Shown: piece after piece, positions 43,810-52,695 of the stretch
Numbering within the stretch: position 1 is the first letter of the stretch
Layout: every line of letters begins with the position of its first letter
NCBI RefSeq assembly: GCF_010726245.1
Contig: NZ_AP022561.1
Span: 5,270,001 to 5,334,000, forward strand
Direction: 5' to 3'
DNA length: 64,000 bases
From: Mycolicibacterium aichiense
GTDB taxonomy: Bacteria > Actinomycetota > Actinomycetes > Mycobacteriales > Mycobacteriaceae
Notes under the pieces: generated by a model
What the model was told of the DNA's origin: nothing
The model's input: the letters and a program-made list of their open reading frames with translations, nothing else
The model's database searches: none
Made by a program: the position numbers and the translations under genes

Positions 43810-44175
43810 ATGTCAGTTCTCGACGCGTCCGCACTCGAGCAGTTTGTCGCCGCAGATCCGAGCGCACCGGTCGTGATGCTCAACCTCGTGCGGTTCGCCC
43901 CAGGCGGTGCGGACAAGTACCGGGAGTACATCGAGCACTTTCGCAGCTCCGGCATTCAGGAGCGCTACGGGGTGACGATCGTGTACGGCGGCACCGGGCA
44001 TCCGTCCCTCGTTGCCGACGCGGGCGGCGACTGGGACCTGGTGGCATTGTTCCGCTACCCCAGCCGGCGGCACTTCGTCGACATGGTCAACGATCCGGCC
44101 TACCAAGCCTTCGAGCATCTACGGGCGGAGGCCGTGGCCACCGCGGTACTGCAGCCCACCACTCCGGCGCTGTAG
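43810..44175 (+). CDS. DUF1330-like small protein
   Basis: 121 aa, ATG with GGGAG upstream. VVMLNLVRFAPGGADKYREYIE and the later DWDLVALFRYPSRRHFVDMVNDPAYQ are typical of the ferredoxin-like dimeric alpha-beta-barrel fold of DUF1330 proteins. It could be a small monooxygenase-like or degradative enzyme. It is probably controlled by the divergent TetR protein. Confidence 0.82.
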   Translation: MSVLDASALEQFVAADPSAPVVMLNLVRFAPGGADKYREYIEHFRSSGIQERYGVTIVYGGTGHPSLVADAGGDWDLVALFRYPSRRHFVDMVNDPAYQAFEHLRAEAVATAVLQPTTPAL

Positions 44176-44195
44176 CTGCACTCAGGTAGCTGTAC

Positions 44196-45461
44196 TCAGT
44201 GCGTGAAGAATTCGATGATCTGCACCTGAAGCTCGCCGACCACGCCACCGAGTACCGCGCCGACCGCGATCATCAAAGGCTCGTCGTCCTTGAACACCGG
44301 TCGCAGAATCGACTCGTACTCCTCCTCGGTCAGTTGACTCATCTTGTCGATGACCACCTGCTCGAGGTTCAACGCGTTCGCCGCGTACTCCTGCGCCTCC
44401 AGCAGGGTATCCGGCAGCCGCTCCAACACCAGGGTGACGACGCGGTCCTTCAGCGCCCGGTATCGCTTGGTGCCCACCGCCAGCGTGACCATCGGTCGCG
44501 CAACACCGGTCTGGGCGTCGATGGCGGCGTCGATCTCCTTGGCCGCCAACGCGAACAGTTTGTCCGAGCCGGGGCCTTTGATGATCGCGTCGAACATGAG
44601 CTCCGGTGAGAACAGATCGTCGGCCAGGATCTTGGCGTAGTCCCGGGTGATCTTGTCGCGCTCGGCATGCAGCAGTCCCTGAAAGGGGATGAAACCGAGG
44701 TACTTTCGCGGGTGCATCGGCCGGAACAGCATGTTCAACGCGATGTAGTCGCTGATGAAGCCGACCGCGAAGCCGAACGCCGGCATGATCCATGGGTTCT
44801 TGAACAGCGCCCACGCCACCATCTGGACCAGACCGATCACCAGACCGAAGTAGATGCCGCTACGCCGCACGAACGCCATGGCATCGGTGGTGACGCTGCG
44901 CATCAGCTTGACGAGCTTCTCCTTGTTGCGCACCAGCGCCGTCACAGCCATGAAGTGCAGATCGAGATAGCGCGGGAGATCTGCCTTCATCTCGGTGAGC
45001 ATGTTCTCGACGATGTGGGGCGCCTGCTTGTGCATCCGCTCCTGGATCCCGCGCCGGGCGGATTCCGGCAGCGCATCCCACAGACCCGGGCGAATCTCGT
45101 CGGCAAGGTCCCGGGAGATGTCGTCGATGGCTGCTGCAAGCGGACCACGCAGCGCGTCGACCGCCTCGTTGGCATCGATGCGGTCTAGCAGCTCTTCGGG
45201 TTTCAGCAGATTGGACGTCAGCAGATCGATCGTTTTCGAGCCGACCTTGCCCGCCCGCCGCGGCACGATGCCCTGCCAACCGAACGGGCCCCAACCTCTG
45301 AATTCGATCGGGCGATAGAGCATTTCGAGCGCCACGATCTTCGTGCTCCACCCGACGAACGCCGCGACGAACGGCATCGACAGGTACACCATCCAATAGG
45401 CGCTGAAGTCGGCCTTGATCTCGGTCCAACTGGAGAGAGCCAGCACCGATACTGAGCTCAC
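44196..45461 (-). CDS. DUF445 membrane protein
   Basis: 421 aa, GTG start overlapping the previous stop (GTGA). Helices occur at about 22-45 and 205-245, with the family signatures VGWSTKIVALEMLYRPIEF near the N-terminus and FISDYIALNMLFRPMHPRKY in the middle (an internal duplication of the same N-x-L-F-R-P element). The C-terminus ends in a hydrophobic helix (VGAVLGGVVGELQVQIIEFF). DUF445 proteins (YheB-like) have no settled function; a link to membrane stress is possible. It is co-translated with the Abi-alpha-like gene. Confidence 0.87.
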   Translation of the reverse strand: MSSVSVLALSSWTEIKADFSAYWMVYLSMPFVAAFVGWSTKIVALEMLYRPIEFRGWGPFGWQGIVPRRAGKVGSKTIDLLTSNLLKPEELLDRIDANEAVDALRGPLAAAIDDISRDLADEIRPGLWDALPESARRGIQERMHKQAPHIVENMLTEMKADLPRYLDLHFMAVTALVRNKEKLVKLMRSVTTDAMAFVRRSGIYFGLVIGLVQMVAWALFKNPWIMPAFGFAVGFISDYIALNMLFRPMHPRKYLGFIPFQGLLHAERDKITRDYAKILADDLFSPELMFDAIIKGPGSDKLFALAAKEIDAAIDAQTGVARPMVTLAVGTKRYRALKDRVVTLVLERLPDTLLEAQEYAANALNLEQVVIDKMSQLTEEEYESILRPVFKDDEPLMIAVGAVLGGVVGELQVQIIEFFTH

Positions 45462-46144
45462 TGACCGGGTTCCCCTGTGGCGGCCGCCCAGAGCGACGCG
45501 CCAAGCGCCGACAGCGTCAAGGTCGACTTCTCGACTTTGGCGGTCAGCGGTCCTCGCGATGCGCTCTTGATGGCCGCAAGCACTGACGTCTCGGCCATCA
45601 GCACCTCGTATTCAGTGGCCAGCGCGGGGTCTTCCGGGCCGGCTTCGACGAGGCCGAGTGACAGCAGGTGGCTGACGTATTGCGGAACCATCTGCGGCAG
45701 AGCCACGTTCGCGGTCCGGCCGATCAACGAGGCATTCTCCAGCGCCGCCCGCCCGGGAACACGGGGACTGAGCCAGGTGTAGACGTTCACCATCGGTGAC
45801 GACGACCCGTCGGACAGCGCGCCCAGGATTCGCGCCTCGTCGGCGACAAGCTGATCGAGCAGGTGGTGATAGAGCTCGACCTGGCTCCCCTTGGTGTTCT
45901 GGTCGAGCGCGCGGTCCAGCAGCCGGCCCATCTTCCCGGACAGCGAGTCGGGGTCCGGCACTGACGCGTCCGGCACTGACTCGGGTGCGGCATCCTCGAG
46001 CGTCTCAGCGGGGTCCAGCGAATCGAGTCCGTGCCGGATCGCACCTACGACTTGTTCCTCGGCCCAGCTGTAGACATCGAGGCCCACCCGTGCGGCGTCC
46101 ACCGCGCGCCCGATCAGTCCTCGCGGGTCATATGAGAAAGCCAT
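45458..46144 (-). CDS. Abi-alpha/DUF4393-like protein
   Basis: 228 aa. The middle (SQVELYHHLLDQLVADEARILGALSDG...) matches the Abi-alpha/DUF4393 pattern LL-x-x-L-x-x-D-EARIL, and a second half (YVSHLLSLGLVEAGPEDPALATEYEVL) predicts a winged-helix-like unit. The family was named from a phage abortive-infection protein. The start overlaps none of its upstream neighbours; the stop overlaps the DUF445 start. It could be a defence or membrane-stress pair with DUF445; this is inference. Confidence 0.65.
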   Translation of the reverse strand: MAFSYDPRGLIGRAVDAARVGLDVYSWAEEQVVGAIRHGLDSLDPAETLEDAAPESVPDASVPDPDSLSGKMGRLLDRALDQNTKGSQVELYHHLLDQLVADEARILGALSDGSSSPMVNVYTWLSPRVPGRAALENASLIGRTANVALPQMVPQYVSHLLSLGLVEAGPEDPALATEYEVLMAETSVLAAIKSASRGPLTAKVEKSTLTLSALGASLWAAATGEPGQ

Positions 46145-46229
46145 CCGCAGAAAATAGCCCGCCGCACCGCTCTTGCGGTGGAGACCTGGGCGATCGCAAT
46201 CCGAACGCCTCTTCGCCCTATCTTGATTT

Positions 46230-46251
46230 GCCTACCTACTAGAAGGTAGGC
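46230..46251. promoter_or_regulatory. TetR operator GCCTACC-N8-GGTAGGC
   Basis: Perfect 7-bp arms at 46230-46236 and 46245-46251 lie 7 bases before the ATG of the TetR gene at 46259. The form resembles the CCTACxxGTAGG sites of many AcrR-type repressors, so self-repression is likely. Confidence 0.65.
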
Positions 46252-46258
46252 TACCGAC

Positions 46259-46852
46259 ATGCCCCCTTCGCCGACCACTCCTGACGCGATCCTGCGGTGC
46301 GCACACTCGTCGATCGTTGCCGGCGGATACAGCGGATTCAGTTACGCCGACATCGCAGCGGTCGTCGGAATCCGGAAGGCCAGCATCCACCACCACTTCC
46401 CGACCAAGTCCGACCTCGTACGCACTTTGGTCAAGCAGTATCGCGAGCAGGCCGAAGTGGGCCTTGACGCCATGGAGCGCAATGCGTCAGACGCGCTCGA
46501 ACAACTTCGGGCGTTCACCGGCTTTTGGGAGGCGTGCATCGGTGCGCCGGAAACCAGCTACTGCCTCTGTGCCCTGCTCGCCACCCAGATCCCCGTGCTC
46601 CCCGACGAGATCGTGCTCGAACTGCGGGCATACTTCCGCACCCTGTCCGCATGGCTGCAGTCCGCACTGGAGCGCGGCGTGCGGGAAGGGATTATCACGT
46701 TGAGCGGTAGCCCACACGCCGAAGCCGAGGCACTGATGGCCACGGTGCACGGCGCCATGTCGTCGGCCCGAGCCTACGGCGAGCCCGAAGTTTTCGCCGC
46801 CATCACCCGGCCCGCCATCGACCGCTTGCGATCGGCTCCACCCAACGAATAG
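46259..46852 (+). CDS. TetR-family regulator
   Basis: 197 aa. The HTH lies at about 28-50 (YADIAAVVGIRKASIHHHFPTKSDLV). The C-terminal TetR_C-like domain has Cys residues near SYCLCAL. It is divergent from the Abi-alpha-like gene, with its operator candidate in between, and may also control the DUF308 and GMC genes downstream. Confidence 0.88.
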   Translation: MPPSPTTPDAILRCAHSSIVAGGYSGFSYADIAAVVGIRKASIHHHFPTKSDLVRTLVKQYREQAEVGLDAMERNASDALEQLRAFTGFWEACIGAPETSYCLCALLATQIPVLPDEIVLELRAYFRTLSAWLQSALERGVREGIITLSGSPHAEAEALMATVHGAMSSARAYGEPEVFAAITRPAIDRLRSAPPNE

Positions 46853-47012
46853 CCGCCACTCGTAATACGTCTCGACAGGTAAGCGTCCCAACTCCGAGTC
46901 GCACCAGGCGGCCTCGGTTGATCTGCCATGCGCGGATCCCGGCGCGAGCAGAGCCAGGGCCAAACCCTGCGCTCTAGTCGCTCGTGCCTTCGTCCAAAAG
47001 AAGGTTGAAGAC

Positions 47013-47597
47013 ATGACCGAGACGGTCGACCAAGTCCGAGAGCACGCCGGCCCCGGAGGCCGCACCTGGCTCGAGCGTTACTACTACGCGCGGGCCGCGT
47101 TCTCCATCGCATGGGTCGGCGGCGCCATCACCCTGGCCGACAGCTCCCCTACTGTCATCGCAACTCTGCTCCTGATCTACCCGGCATGGGACGCAGCGGC
47201 CAATCTCGTTGACTGCCAACGCAACGGCGGCCCACGGCGCAATCCGACACAAGCGGTCAACTCGGTGGTAAGCGTCGTGACCACGATCGCCGTCGCGATC
47301 GCACTGACATCGAGCATGAATACCGTGCTCGGCGTGTTTGGCATCTGGGCGGCGCTGTCCGGACTCCTCCAACTGAGCACCGGCGTACGGCGCTGGAAGG
47401 CTGCGGGCGGACAGTGGCCGATGGTCATCAGTGGCATCCAGTCAACGGTCGCTGGCGCTAGTTTCCTCGTGCAGGCAGGCTCGACCGAGGTGCCCCGCCT
47501 CAGCGCCATTGCCCCGTATGCCGGCTTCGGCGCGTTCTACTTCCTGCTCTCGGCAGTAGTCCTCACCGTCGGCCATGCCCGCCGTCGCCTCCGCTGA
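47013..47597 (+). CDS. DUF308-like membrane protein
   Basis: 194 aa, six hydrophobic segments; AGAAGG precedes the ATG. The layout (AIALTSSMNTVLGVFGIWAALSGLLQL then a second repeat) resembles the HdeD/DUF308 family of acid-stress membrane proteins. It ends 37 bases before the GMC oxidoreductase, so they may share a transcript. Confidence 0.7.
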   Translation: MTETVDQVREHAGPGGRTWLERYYYARAAFSIAWVGGAITLADSSPTVIATLLLIYPAWDAAANLVDCQRNGGPRRNPTQAVNSVVSVVTTIAVAIALTSSMNTVLGVFGIWAALSGLLQLSTGVRRWKAAGGQWPMVISGIQSTVAGASFLVQAGSTEVPRLSAIAPYAGFGAFYFLLSAVVLTVGHARRRLR

Positions 47598-47634
47598 CGA
47601 TCGTCGCAACCAGATTCACGAGGAGATGCAATCG

Positions 47635-49155
47635 ATGAGCTTCGACGAGACGTATGACTATGTCGTGATCGGCGCGGGCTCGGCAGGCTGTGTGCTGGCC
47701 GCCCGCCTCTCGGAAGACCCATCCGTGTCAGTGCTGTTACTGGAATCTGGTCGGGTCGATGACAACCCGGAGTTGTCCATTCCGCCGGCATGGCCGTCGC
47801 TGTGGGGAACCGATGTGGACTACGCGTATCGCACGGTGCCGCAACGAGGCACCGACGGTGTCGCGCACCTGTGGCCGCGAGGCCATACTCTCGGCGGCAG
47901 CAGCAGCATCAATGCGATGGTCCATCTGAGGGGTCATCCCAACGACTTCGCCGCATGGTCCGAATCTGGTTGTACAGGCTGGGATTACGATGCAGTGCTG
48001 CCGTTCTTCAAGCGTATGGAGACCGTCGCAGGCGGCGATCCGTGCTACCGCGGCGTGGACGGGCCGATGCGCCCGGCGCCCGCTGTCCGCCCAAACCCGC
48101 TATCGCAGGCATTCCTCGACGCCGCACGGTCTGCGGGTTATCCCCTGACCGGGGACTTCAGTGGGGATGCACCCGAAGGTGCGGGGTGGCACGACCTCGC
48201 GATCCACGAGGGCATGCGCCAGAGCGCTGCGGCCGCATACCTGCACCCGCTCGGCAACCGCCGATCGAATCTGGTCGTGTCGACAAGCTCACGTGCACGC
48301 AGACTTGTATTCTCCGGAAGCCATTGCACCGGAGTGGAGTTCACCCGCAAAGGCCATCTGGTGACCGCAGGTGCAACCGCCGAGGTGGTGGTGAGCGCGG
48401 GGGCGGTGGACTCGCCCCGGCTGCTGCTGCTATCCGGCGTAGGTCCCGCAGCCGAACTGGAAGCCGCAGGGCTACGGGTCCTTCACAATCTGCCCGGCGT
48501 GGGACGCAATCTGCACGATCACCCGCTATGCGGACTGGTCTACCAGGCGGCGCGCGAAATCCCGGCCGGTTCTGCCAATCTCGCCGAGGTCTCGATGCTG
48601 TGGCGCAGCGAGGACGCACTGAGGGGCCCCGACATGCAGCTGATGTTCATTCATGTGCCATTTCATCCGCCGCACCTGACCGCGCCGGTGAACAGCTTCA
48701 CGATCGCGGTCGCCACCATTCCGACGGCGCGCGGGTCGGTCCGTCTCGCAGGGCCAGATGCAGCGACGCCGCCGCTCATCGATCCGAACTATCTCGGTAC
48801 GGACGCCGACGTGCGGCGGATGATCCACGGCGTTCAGGTGGCCCGAGAGATCGCGAACGACAAGGCGTTCGACCACTGGCGCGCGCGGGAAGTGCTACCG
48901 GGTGCCGACGTGGAGAGCCAGTCAAGTCTGCGCGATTACCTGGCCCACGCGACAGGCACCTATTACCACCCCGTGGGCACCTGTGCGATGGGTATCGGAC
49001 CCGAAGCGGTAGTGGGCTCGGACCTGCGAGTCCATGGACTGAGCGGTCTGCGCGTCGCCGACGCGTCGGTCATGCCGCGCATCGTCGCAACCAACACGAA
49101 CGCGACAACCATGATGATTGCCGAAAAGGCTGCCGCACTGATCCGGAACTCCTGA
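47635..49155 (+). CDS. GMC oxidoreductase (choline-dehydrogenase-like)
   Basis: 506 aa from ATG 47635, placed 9 bases after GAGGAG; an earlier frame opening at 47575 would overlap the DUF308 gene. FAD motif VVIGAGSAGCVLAARLSE (about 10-27), GMC signature 1 GHTLGGSSSINAM, signature 2 GAVDSPRLLLLSG, and the catalytic His-Asn region HPVGTCAMG...TNTNATTMMIAEKAA. It oxidises an alcohol with FAD. Mycobacteria usually pair such enzymes with mycofactocin or other electron carriers; the substrate is unknown. Confidence 0.92.
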   Translation: MSFDETYDYVVIGAGSAGCVLAARLSEDPSVSVLLLESGRVDDNPELSIPPAWPSLWGTDVDYAYRTVPQRGTDGVAHLWPRGHTLGGSSSINAMVHLRGHPNDFAAWSESGCTGWDYDAVLPFFKRMETVAGGDPCYRGVDGPMRPAPAVRPNPLSQAFLDAARSAGYPLTGDFSGDAPEGAGWHDLAIHEGMRQSAAAAYLHPLGNRRSNLVVSTSSRARRLVFSGSHCTGVEFTRKGHLVTAGATAEVVVSAGAVDSPRLLLLSGVGPAAELEAAGLRVLHNLPGVGRNLHDHPLCGLVYQAAREIPAGSANLAEVSMLWRSEDALRGPDMQLMFIHVPFHPPHLTAPVNSFTIAVATIPTARGSVRLAGPDAATPPLIDPNYLGTDADVRRMIHGVQVAREIANDKAFDHWRAREVLPGADVESQSSLRDYLAHATGTYYHPVGTCAMGIGPEAVVGSDLRVHGLSGLRVADASVMPRIVATNTNATTMMIAEKAAALIRNS

Positions 49156-49188
49156 GACGCACACGCTTCCCCGGCGCATAATTCGTCG

Positions 49189-49563
49189 ATGACGACGTTT
49201 TCGCGCCTGTCGCGATCAGACAAGCTGCTCTGCGGCATCTACCTCGTCCTCGCAATCGCCGCGCTGGTGTTCGCATTCGGGAACACCGTTGCCTACATGC
49301 TCAGCGACGGCAACGGCGGCCTGCCCGGCTTCTTCGCGGCCGGGTACGTCAACTACGCGACCTCGTCGCTGACCAACGACCTGTTGATCGTCGCGCTGGC
49401 GGCAACCGTGCTGATGATCGCTGAGGGCCGCCGACTCGGAGTCCGCTATGTGTGGGCCTATGTCGCGGCCGGCTTCGTGATCGCCATCAGCGTCTCGTTC
49501 CCGCTGTTTCTGATCGCCAGGCAGCTCAAACTGTCTGAGCGAAACAGTCTGGCAGCCAATTGA
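49189..49563 (+). CDS. DUF2834-like small membrane protein
   Basis: 124 aa with three hydrophobic segments (LLCGIYLVLAIAALVFAF; NDLLIVALAATVLMIAE; YVWAYVAAGFVIAISVSFPLFL). It resembles DUF2834. It begins 33 bases after the GMC gene and converges with the SMP-30 gene 8 bases away. Function unknown. Confidence 0.72.
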   Translation: MTTFSRLSRSDKLLCGIYLVLAIAALVFAFGNTVAYMLSDGNGGLPGFFAAGYVNYATSSLTNDLLIVALAATVLMIAEGRRLGVRYVWAYVAAGFVIAISVSFPLFLIARQLKLSERNSLAAN

Positions 49564-49570
49564 ACTCGGC

Positions 49571-50437
49571 TTAATCGGTGAGCTGCTGCTCGTCGAACCG
49601 TGCCTCGGGCAACCCTTGAGCGCCGACGTCGACGAGAAACACCGCGCCGGCGAGTGGTTCCGTCTCGGCCACGTCAGGCAGAGCCGATGTGATGGCCAGC
49701 GTGCGCAAATCGCTGCCCACGAACATGCAGCTGGTCGGGCGCGACACCGGCAGCTCCACTTCACGATCGATCCGGCCGTCCGGGGTATACCGAACGACCC
49801 TGCCCCCATCCCATTTCGCCGACCAGACACACCCGTCCGCATCGACGGTGAGGCCGTCCGGGTCAGACGGTTTGACGTCCGTCGCGAAGATTCGCCCGTT
49901 GTGGATCTCAGCGGCCGTCGCGTCGTAGTCGAAGACCTGAATGGTTTGGGTAGGCGAATCCGCGTAATACATCAGCTTGCCGTCCGGCGACCAGCCGAGG
50001 CCGTTCGAAACAGTGACGCCGTCGAGCTGCGCCTGCGGTCGCCCGTCCCGAAGGCGATAGAGGTGCGCGACGGGCTCGGTCTCGGCGTCGTGCATCGTGC
50101 CGAACCAGAGAAGTCCGTTGCGGTCGGTTTTTCCGTCGTTGGACCGCACACTCGAGGTGTCCCAACCACCGGTCCACTTCGACTCCCATCCGCCGCCGGT
50201 GTAGCAGTAGAGGCCGTCACGACAGCCGGCCAGAAGGAGCCCGGACCGGGTTTTCACGACGAAGCCCACTTCGCCGGGCGTGGAGATCGTGGTGACGTCA
50301 CTGCCGTCCAGGCGCACCCAGTGGACCGAACATCCGGTGCTGTCCACCCAGTAGAAAGTGCCGTCCTCGGCGTCCCACCAGGGTCCTTCACCGAGGTCGT
50401 CGCGATGGTCTGACAGGACGTCTAGCGTCGGCGGCAC
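49571..50437 (-). CDS. SMP-30/gluconolactonase-family protein
   Basis: 288 aa from GTG 50437 (GGGAG at 5-6 bases); a frame to 50524 adds 29 residues without ribosome site. Six-bladed beta-propeller: EGPWWD...YWVDSTG (metal Glu), RSNDGKTDRNGLLWFGTM (metal Asn), NGLGWSPDGKLMYYADS and DPDGLTVDADGCVWSAKWDGG (catalytic Asp). It probably opens a sugar lactone with a divalent metal. It stands alone and convergent with DUF2834. Confidence 0.9.
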   Translation of the reverse strand: MPPTLDVLSDHRDDLGEGPWWDAEDGTFYWVDSTGCSVHWVRLDGSDVTTISTPGEVGFVVKTRSGLLLAGCRDGLYCYTGGGWESKWTGGWDTSSVRSNDGKTDRNGLLWFGTMHDAETEPVAHLYRLRDGRPQAQLDGVTVSNGLGWSPDGKLMYYADSPTQTIQVFDYDATAAEIHNGRIFATDVKPSDPDGLTVDADGCVWSAKWDGGRVVRYTPDGRIDREVELPVSRPTSCMFVGSDLRTLAITSALPDVAETEPLAGAVFLVDVGAQGLPEARFDEQQLTD

Positions 50438-50582
50438 GTGGTCTCCCTGCTGGCGGTTGATGCCCGCCCATGTTCCCAGTTCCTCGGCAATGTTTCTTGG
50501 CGGGAGTTGATCTAACACCCCCACGACCGAGGCAAATCTGCGAACGTGTCAATAACGGGTCGTAGCCACGGAGGTCGGAGAA

Positions 50583-51446
50583 ATGAGCGCTCGGATTCTG
50601 CCGGTATTGGCAGTGGGGTTGCTGCTGGCCGGCTGCGGCGGCGGCAGCAGCGAGGAGAAGGCCGAATCCTCGGGTGGCTCGGCGGTGTCGGACACCCCGA
50701 AAGCCAAGGGCCCCGAGGACACTGCGTCGTCGGACGCCGGCGGCAAGATGATCGTCACCTACGACGATGCCACCAGTCCGGAAGCGCAGAACGGCAAGAA
50801 ACTGTTGCAGGACAACACGGTTCTCGAAGACCTTGCCGATGACATCAATCAATCACTGAAGCTGCCTCGGGACATTCCCCTGCACGGCTCGCAGTGCGAC
50901 CAGGCGAACGCCTTCTGGAGCCCGAGTCAGAAGACCATCACCATCTGCTACGAGGACGCCGACCTCGGCGAGAAGATCTTCACCAAGGCCGGTGACAAGG
51001 ACCCCGTCGCCTCGGCCATCGGTTCGGAGGATGCGACGTTCTATCACGAGACCGGCCACATGGCGATCACCCTTTACGACCTGCCGATCACCGGCAAGGA
51101 AGAGGACGCCGCCGACCAGCTGGCCGCCTACATCTTGCTGACCCCCGGCGACAACGGGAAAGCCGATGCGGAGTCGCTCAAGGCGATCACGAACTTCGCG
51201 CGCGCATTCCAAGCCTCCGCGGCCGCACGCACCGAACTCGGCGCGGCGGATATGGCCGACGTCCACTCACTGGACCAACAGCGTGTCTACAACCTGCAGT
51301 GCTGGATCTACGGGTCCAACCCCGACGCCAATACCGACATGATCACCGACGGCGGACTCCCCCAAGAACGTGCGCAGGGCTGCGCGGACGAGTGGAAACA
51401 GCTCAGCCACGCCTGGTCGACACTGCTCGACGAGCACTGGAAGTAG
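50583..51446 (+). CDS. DUF4344 lipoprotein, putative metallopeptidase
   Basis: 287 aa. Signal peptide LPVLAVGLLLAGC with a lipobox near residue 18. A Gly/Ser/Glu linker follows, then a zincin-like domain with HExxH as HETGH (in TFYHETGHMAI, about residue 159) and a C-terminal Cys-rich helix. DUF4344 proteins have the metallopeptidase motif. It is probably tethered to the outer leaflet. The target is unknown. Confidence 0.82.
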   Translation: MSARILPVLAVGLLLAGCGGGSSEEKAESSGGSAVSDTPKAKGPEDTASSDAGGKMIVTYDDATSPEAQNGKKLLQDNTVLEDLADDINQSLKLPRDIPLHGSQCDQANAFWSPSQKTITICYEDADLGEKIFTKAGDKDPVASAIGSEDATFYHETGHMAITLYDLPITGKEEDAADQLAAYILLTPGDNGKADAESLKAITNFARAFQASAAARTELGAADMADVHSLDQQRVYNLQCWIYGSNPDANTDMITDGGLPQERAQGCADEWKQLSHAWSTLLDEHWK

Positions 51447-51458
51447 CGACCGCGAATT

Positions 51459-51474
51459 AAGTAGTCGTCTACTT
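51459..51474. promoter_or_regulatory. Palindrome AAGTAG-TCGT-CTACTT
   Basis: Perfect 6-bp arms at 51459-51464 and 51469-51474 lie about 100 bases before the GTG of the di-iron protein and after the DUF4344 stop. It could be an operator for the di-iron gene. Confidence 0.45.
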
Positions 51475-51571
51475 CAATTTCGCTGATCAGGCGACGTCGC
51501 TTGACGGGGCCGCCGAACCGGGCGCACTGTGTGATTCAAGTCATAAGACCGGGGCGAAAGGCAGACAACTC

Positions 51572-52672
51572 GTGACCACTAAAGACAAGTACACCCAGGT
51601 GCCCGACCCCTACTCGTGGGAGGTCCCCAGCGCCGGCGACGCCCGCTTCACCTGGGAATACGACGAGGGACGGGCCCGACTTCTGTCGCTGTATCAGAAG
51701 GGCAAGGACAAGCAGTGGGATGCGCAGTCGCGCATCGACTGGAGCCTGGACGTCGACCCGATGAACCCGGTCGGGATGCCCGACGAGTTCCATCCGCTGT
51801 TCGGCAGCCCGGCGTGGGAGTCAGCGGACGAGAAGCGCCGCGCCGAGATGCGCCAGCACAACCAGGCCTGGAACTTCTCGCAGTTCCTGCACGGGGAGCA
51901 GGGCGCGATGGTGTGTGCGGCCAAGATCGTCGAGGTCGTCCCCGACTTGGACGCCAAGTTCTACGCCGCTACCCAAACCATGGACGAGGCCCGGCACGTC
52001 GAAGCCTTCTCACGGTTCCTGCAGGAGAAGATCGGCTTGGTCTACCCGATCAACTCCAACCTCTCGGCTCTGCTGGCAGACACCCTCAGCGACTCGCGTT
52101 GGGACATGCCGTACCTGGGCATGCAGGTCCTCATCGAAGGCCTGGCACTCGCAGCGTTCGGGGTGCAGCGCGATCTGGCGCCAGAGGGCTCGCTGGCCAA
52201 GCAGTTGCTCGCCTATGTCATGCAGGACGAAGCCCGGCACGTCGCCTTCGGCCGAATCTCGCTGAAGGACTACTACTCCGAGCTGACAACGGCCGAGCGC
52301 GACGACCGTGAGGAATTCGTCGTGGATGCCTGCTACCTGATGCGCGACCGGTTCCGCGGCGAGGAGGTCATGGAGCGGCTGGGTCTCGACGTCAAGGAGT
52401 GCGCCGAGTGGGTCGACCATTCGCCGCTGATGATCCAGTTCCGCTCGCACCTCTTCAGCCGCATCGTGCCGATTGTCAAGGACATCGGGTTGTGGGGCGA
52501 CAAGGTGCAAAAAGCCTTCCGGGACATGGGCGTTCATGAGATGGCCGACCTCAACATCGAGGCGCTGATGAAAGCCGACGAGGACCAGGCCGAGTCACTC
52601 GACAAGGCGCACGCCGAAATGGCGGCCCGTGCCACCGAAGTCGACGAGGTGATCGCGGCCGGCATGAGCTAG
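51572..52672 (+). CDS. Di-iron ferritin-like oxidase/oxygenase
   Basis: 366 aa, GTG start with GAAAGG upstream. The four-helix bundle ligands appear as HGEQGAM, DEARHVEAF, LIEGLALAAF and DEARHVAFGR, that is two Glu/DExxH pairs that bind a di-iron centre. The length is close to ribonucleotide-reductase-R2-like and AurF-like oxygenases but no R2 tyrosine is obvious. It probably activates O2 on an organic substrate. It lies 23 bases before an LpqN-like lipoprotein on the same strand. Confidence 0.85.
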   Translation: MTTKDKYTQVPDPYSWEVPSAGDARFTWEYDEGRARLLSLYQKGKDKQWDAQSRIDWSLDVDPMNPVGMPDEFHPLFGSPAWESADEKRRAEMRQHNQAWNFSQFLHGEQGAMVCAAKIVEVVPDLDAKFYAATQTMDEARHVEAFSRFLQEKIGLVYPINSNLSALLADTLSDSRWDMPYLGMQVLIEGLALAAFGVQRDLAPEGSLAKQLLAYVMQDEARHVAFGRISLKDYYSELTTAERDDREEFVVDACYLMRDRFRGEEVMERLGLDVKECAEWVDHSPLMIQFRSHLFSRIVPIVKDIGLWGDKVQKAFRDMGVHEMADLNIEALMKADEDQAESLDKAHAEMAARATEVDEVIAAGMS

Positions 52673-52695
52673 GCCACCTACCAAAGGGGGCAGCA

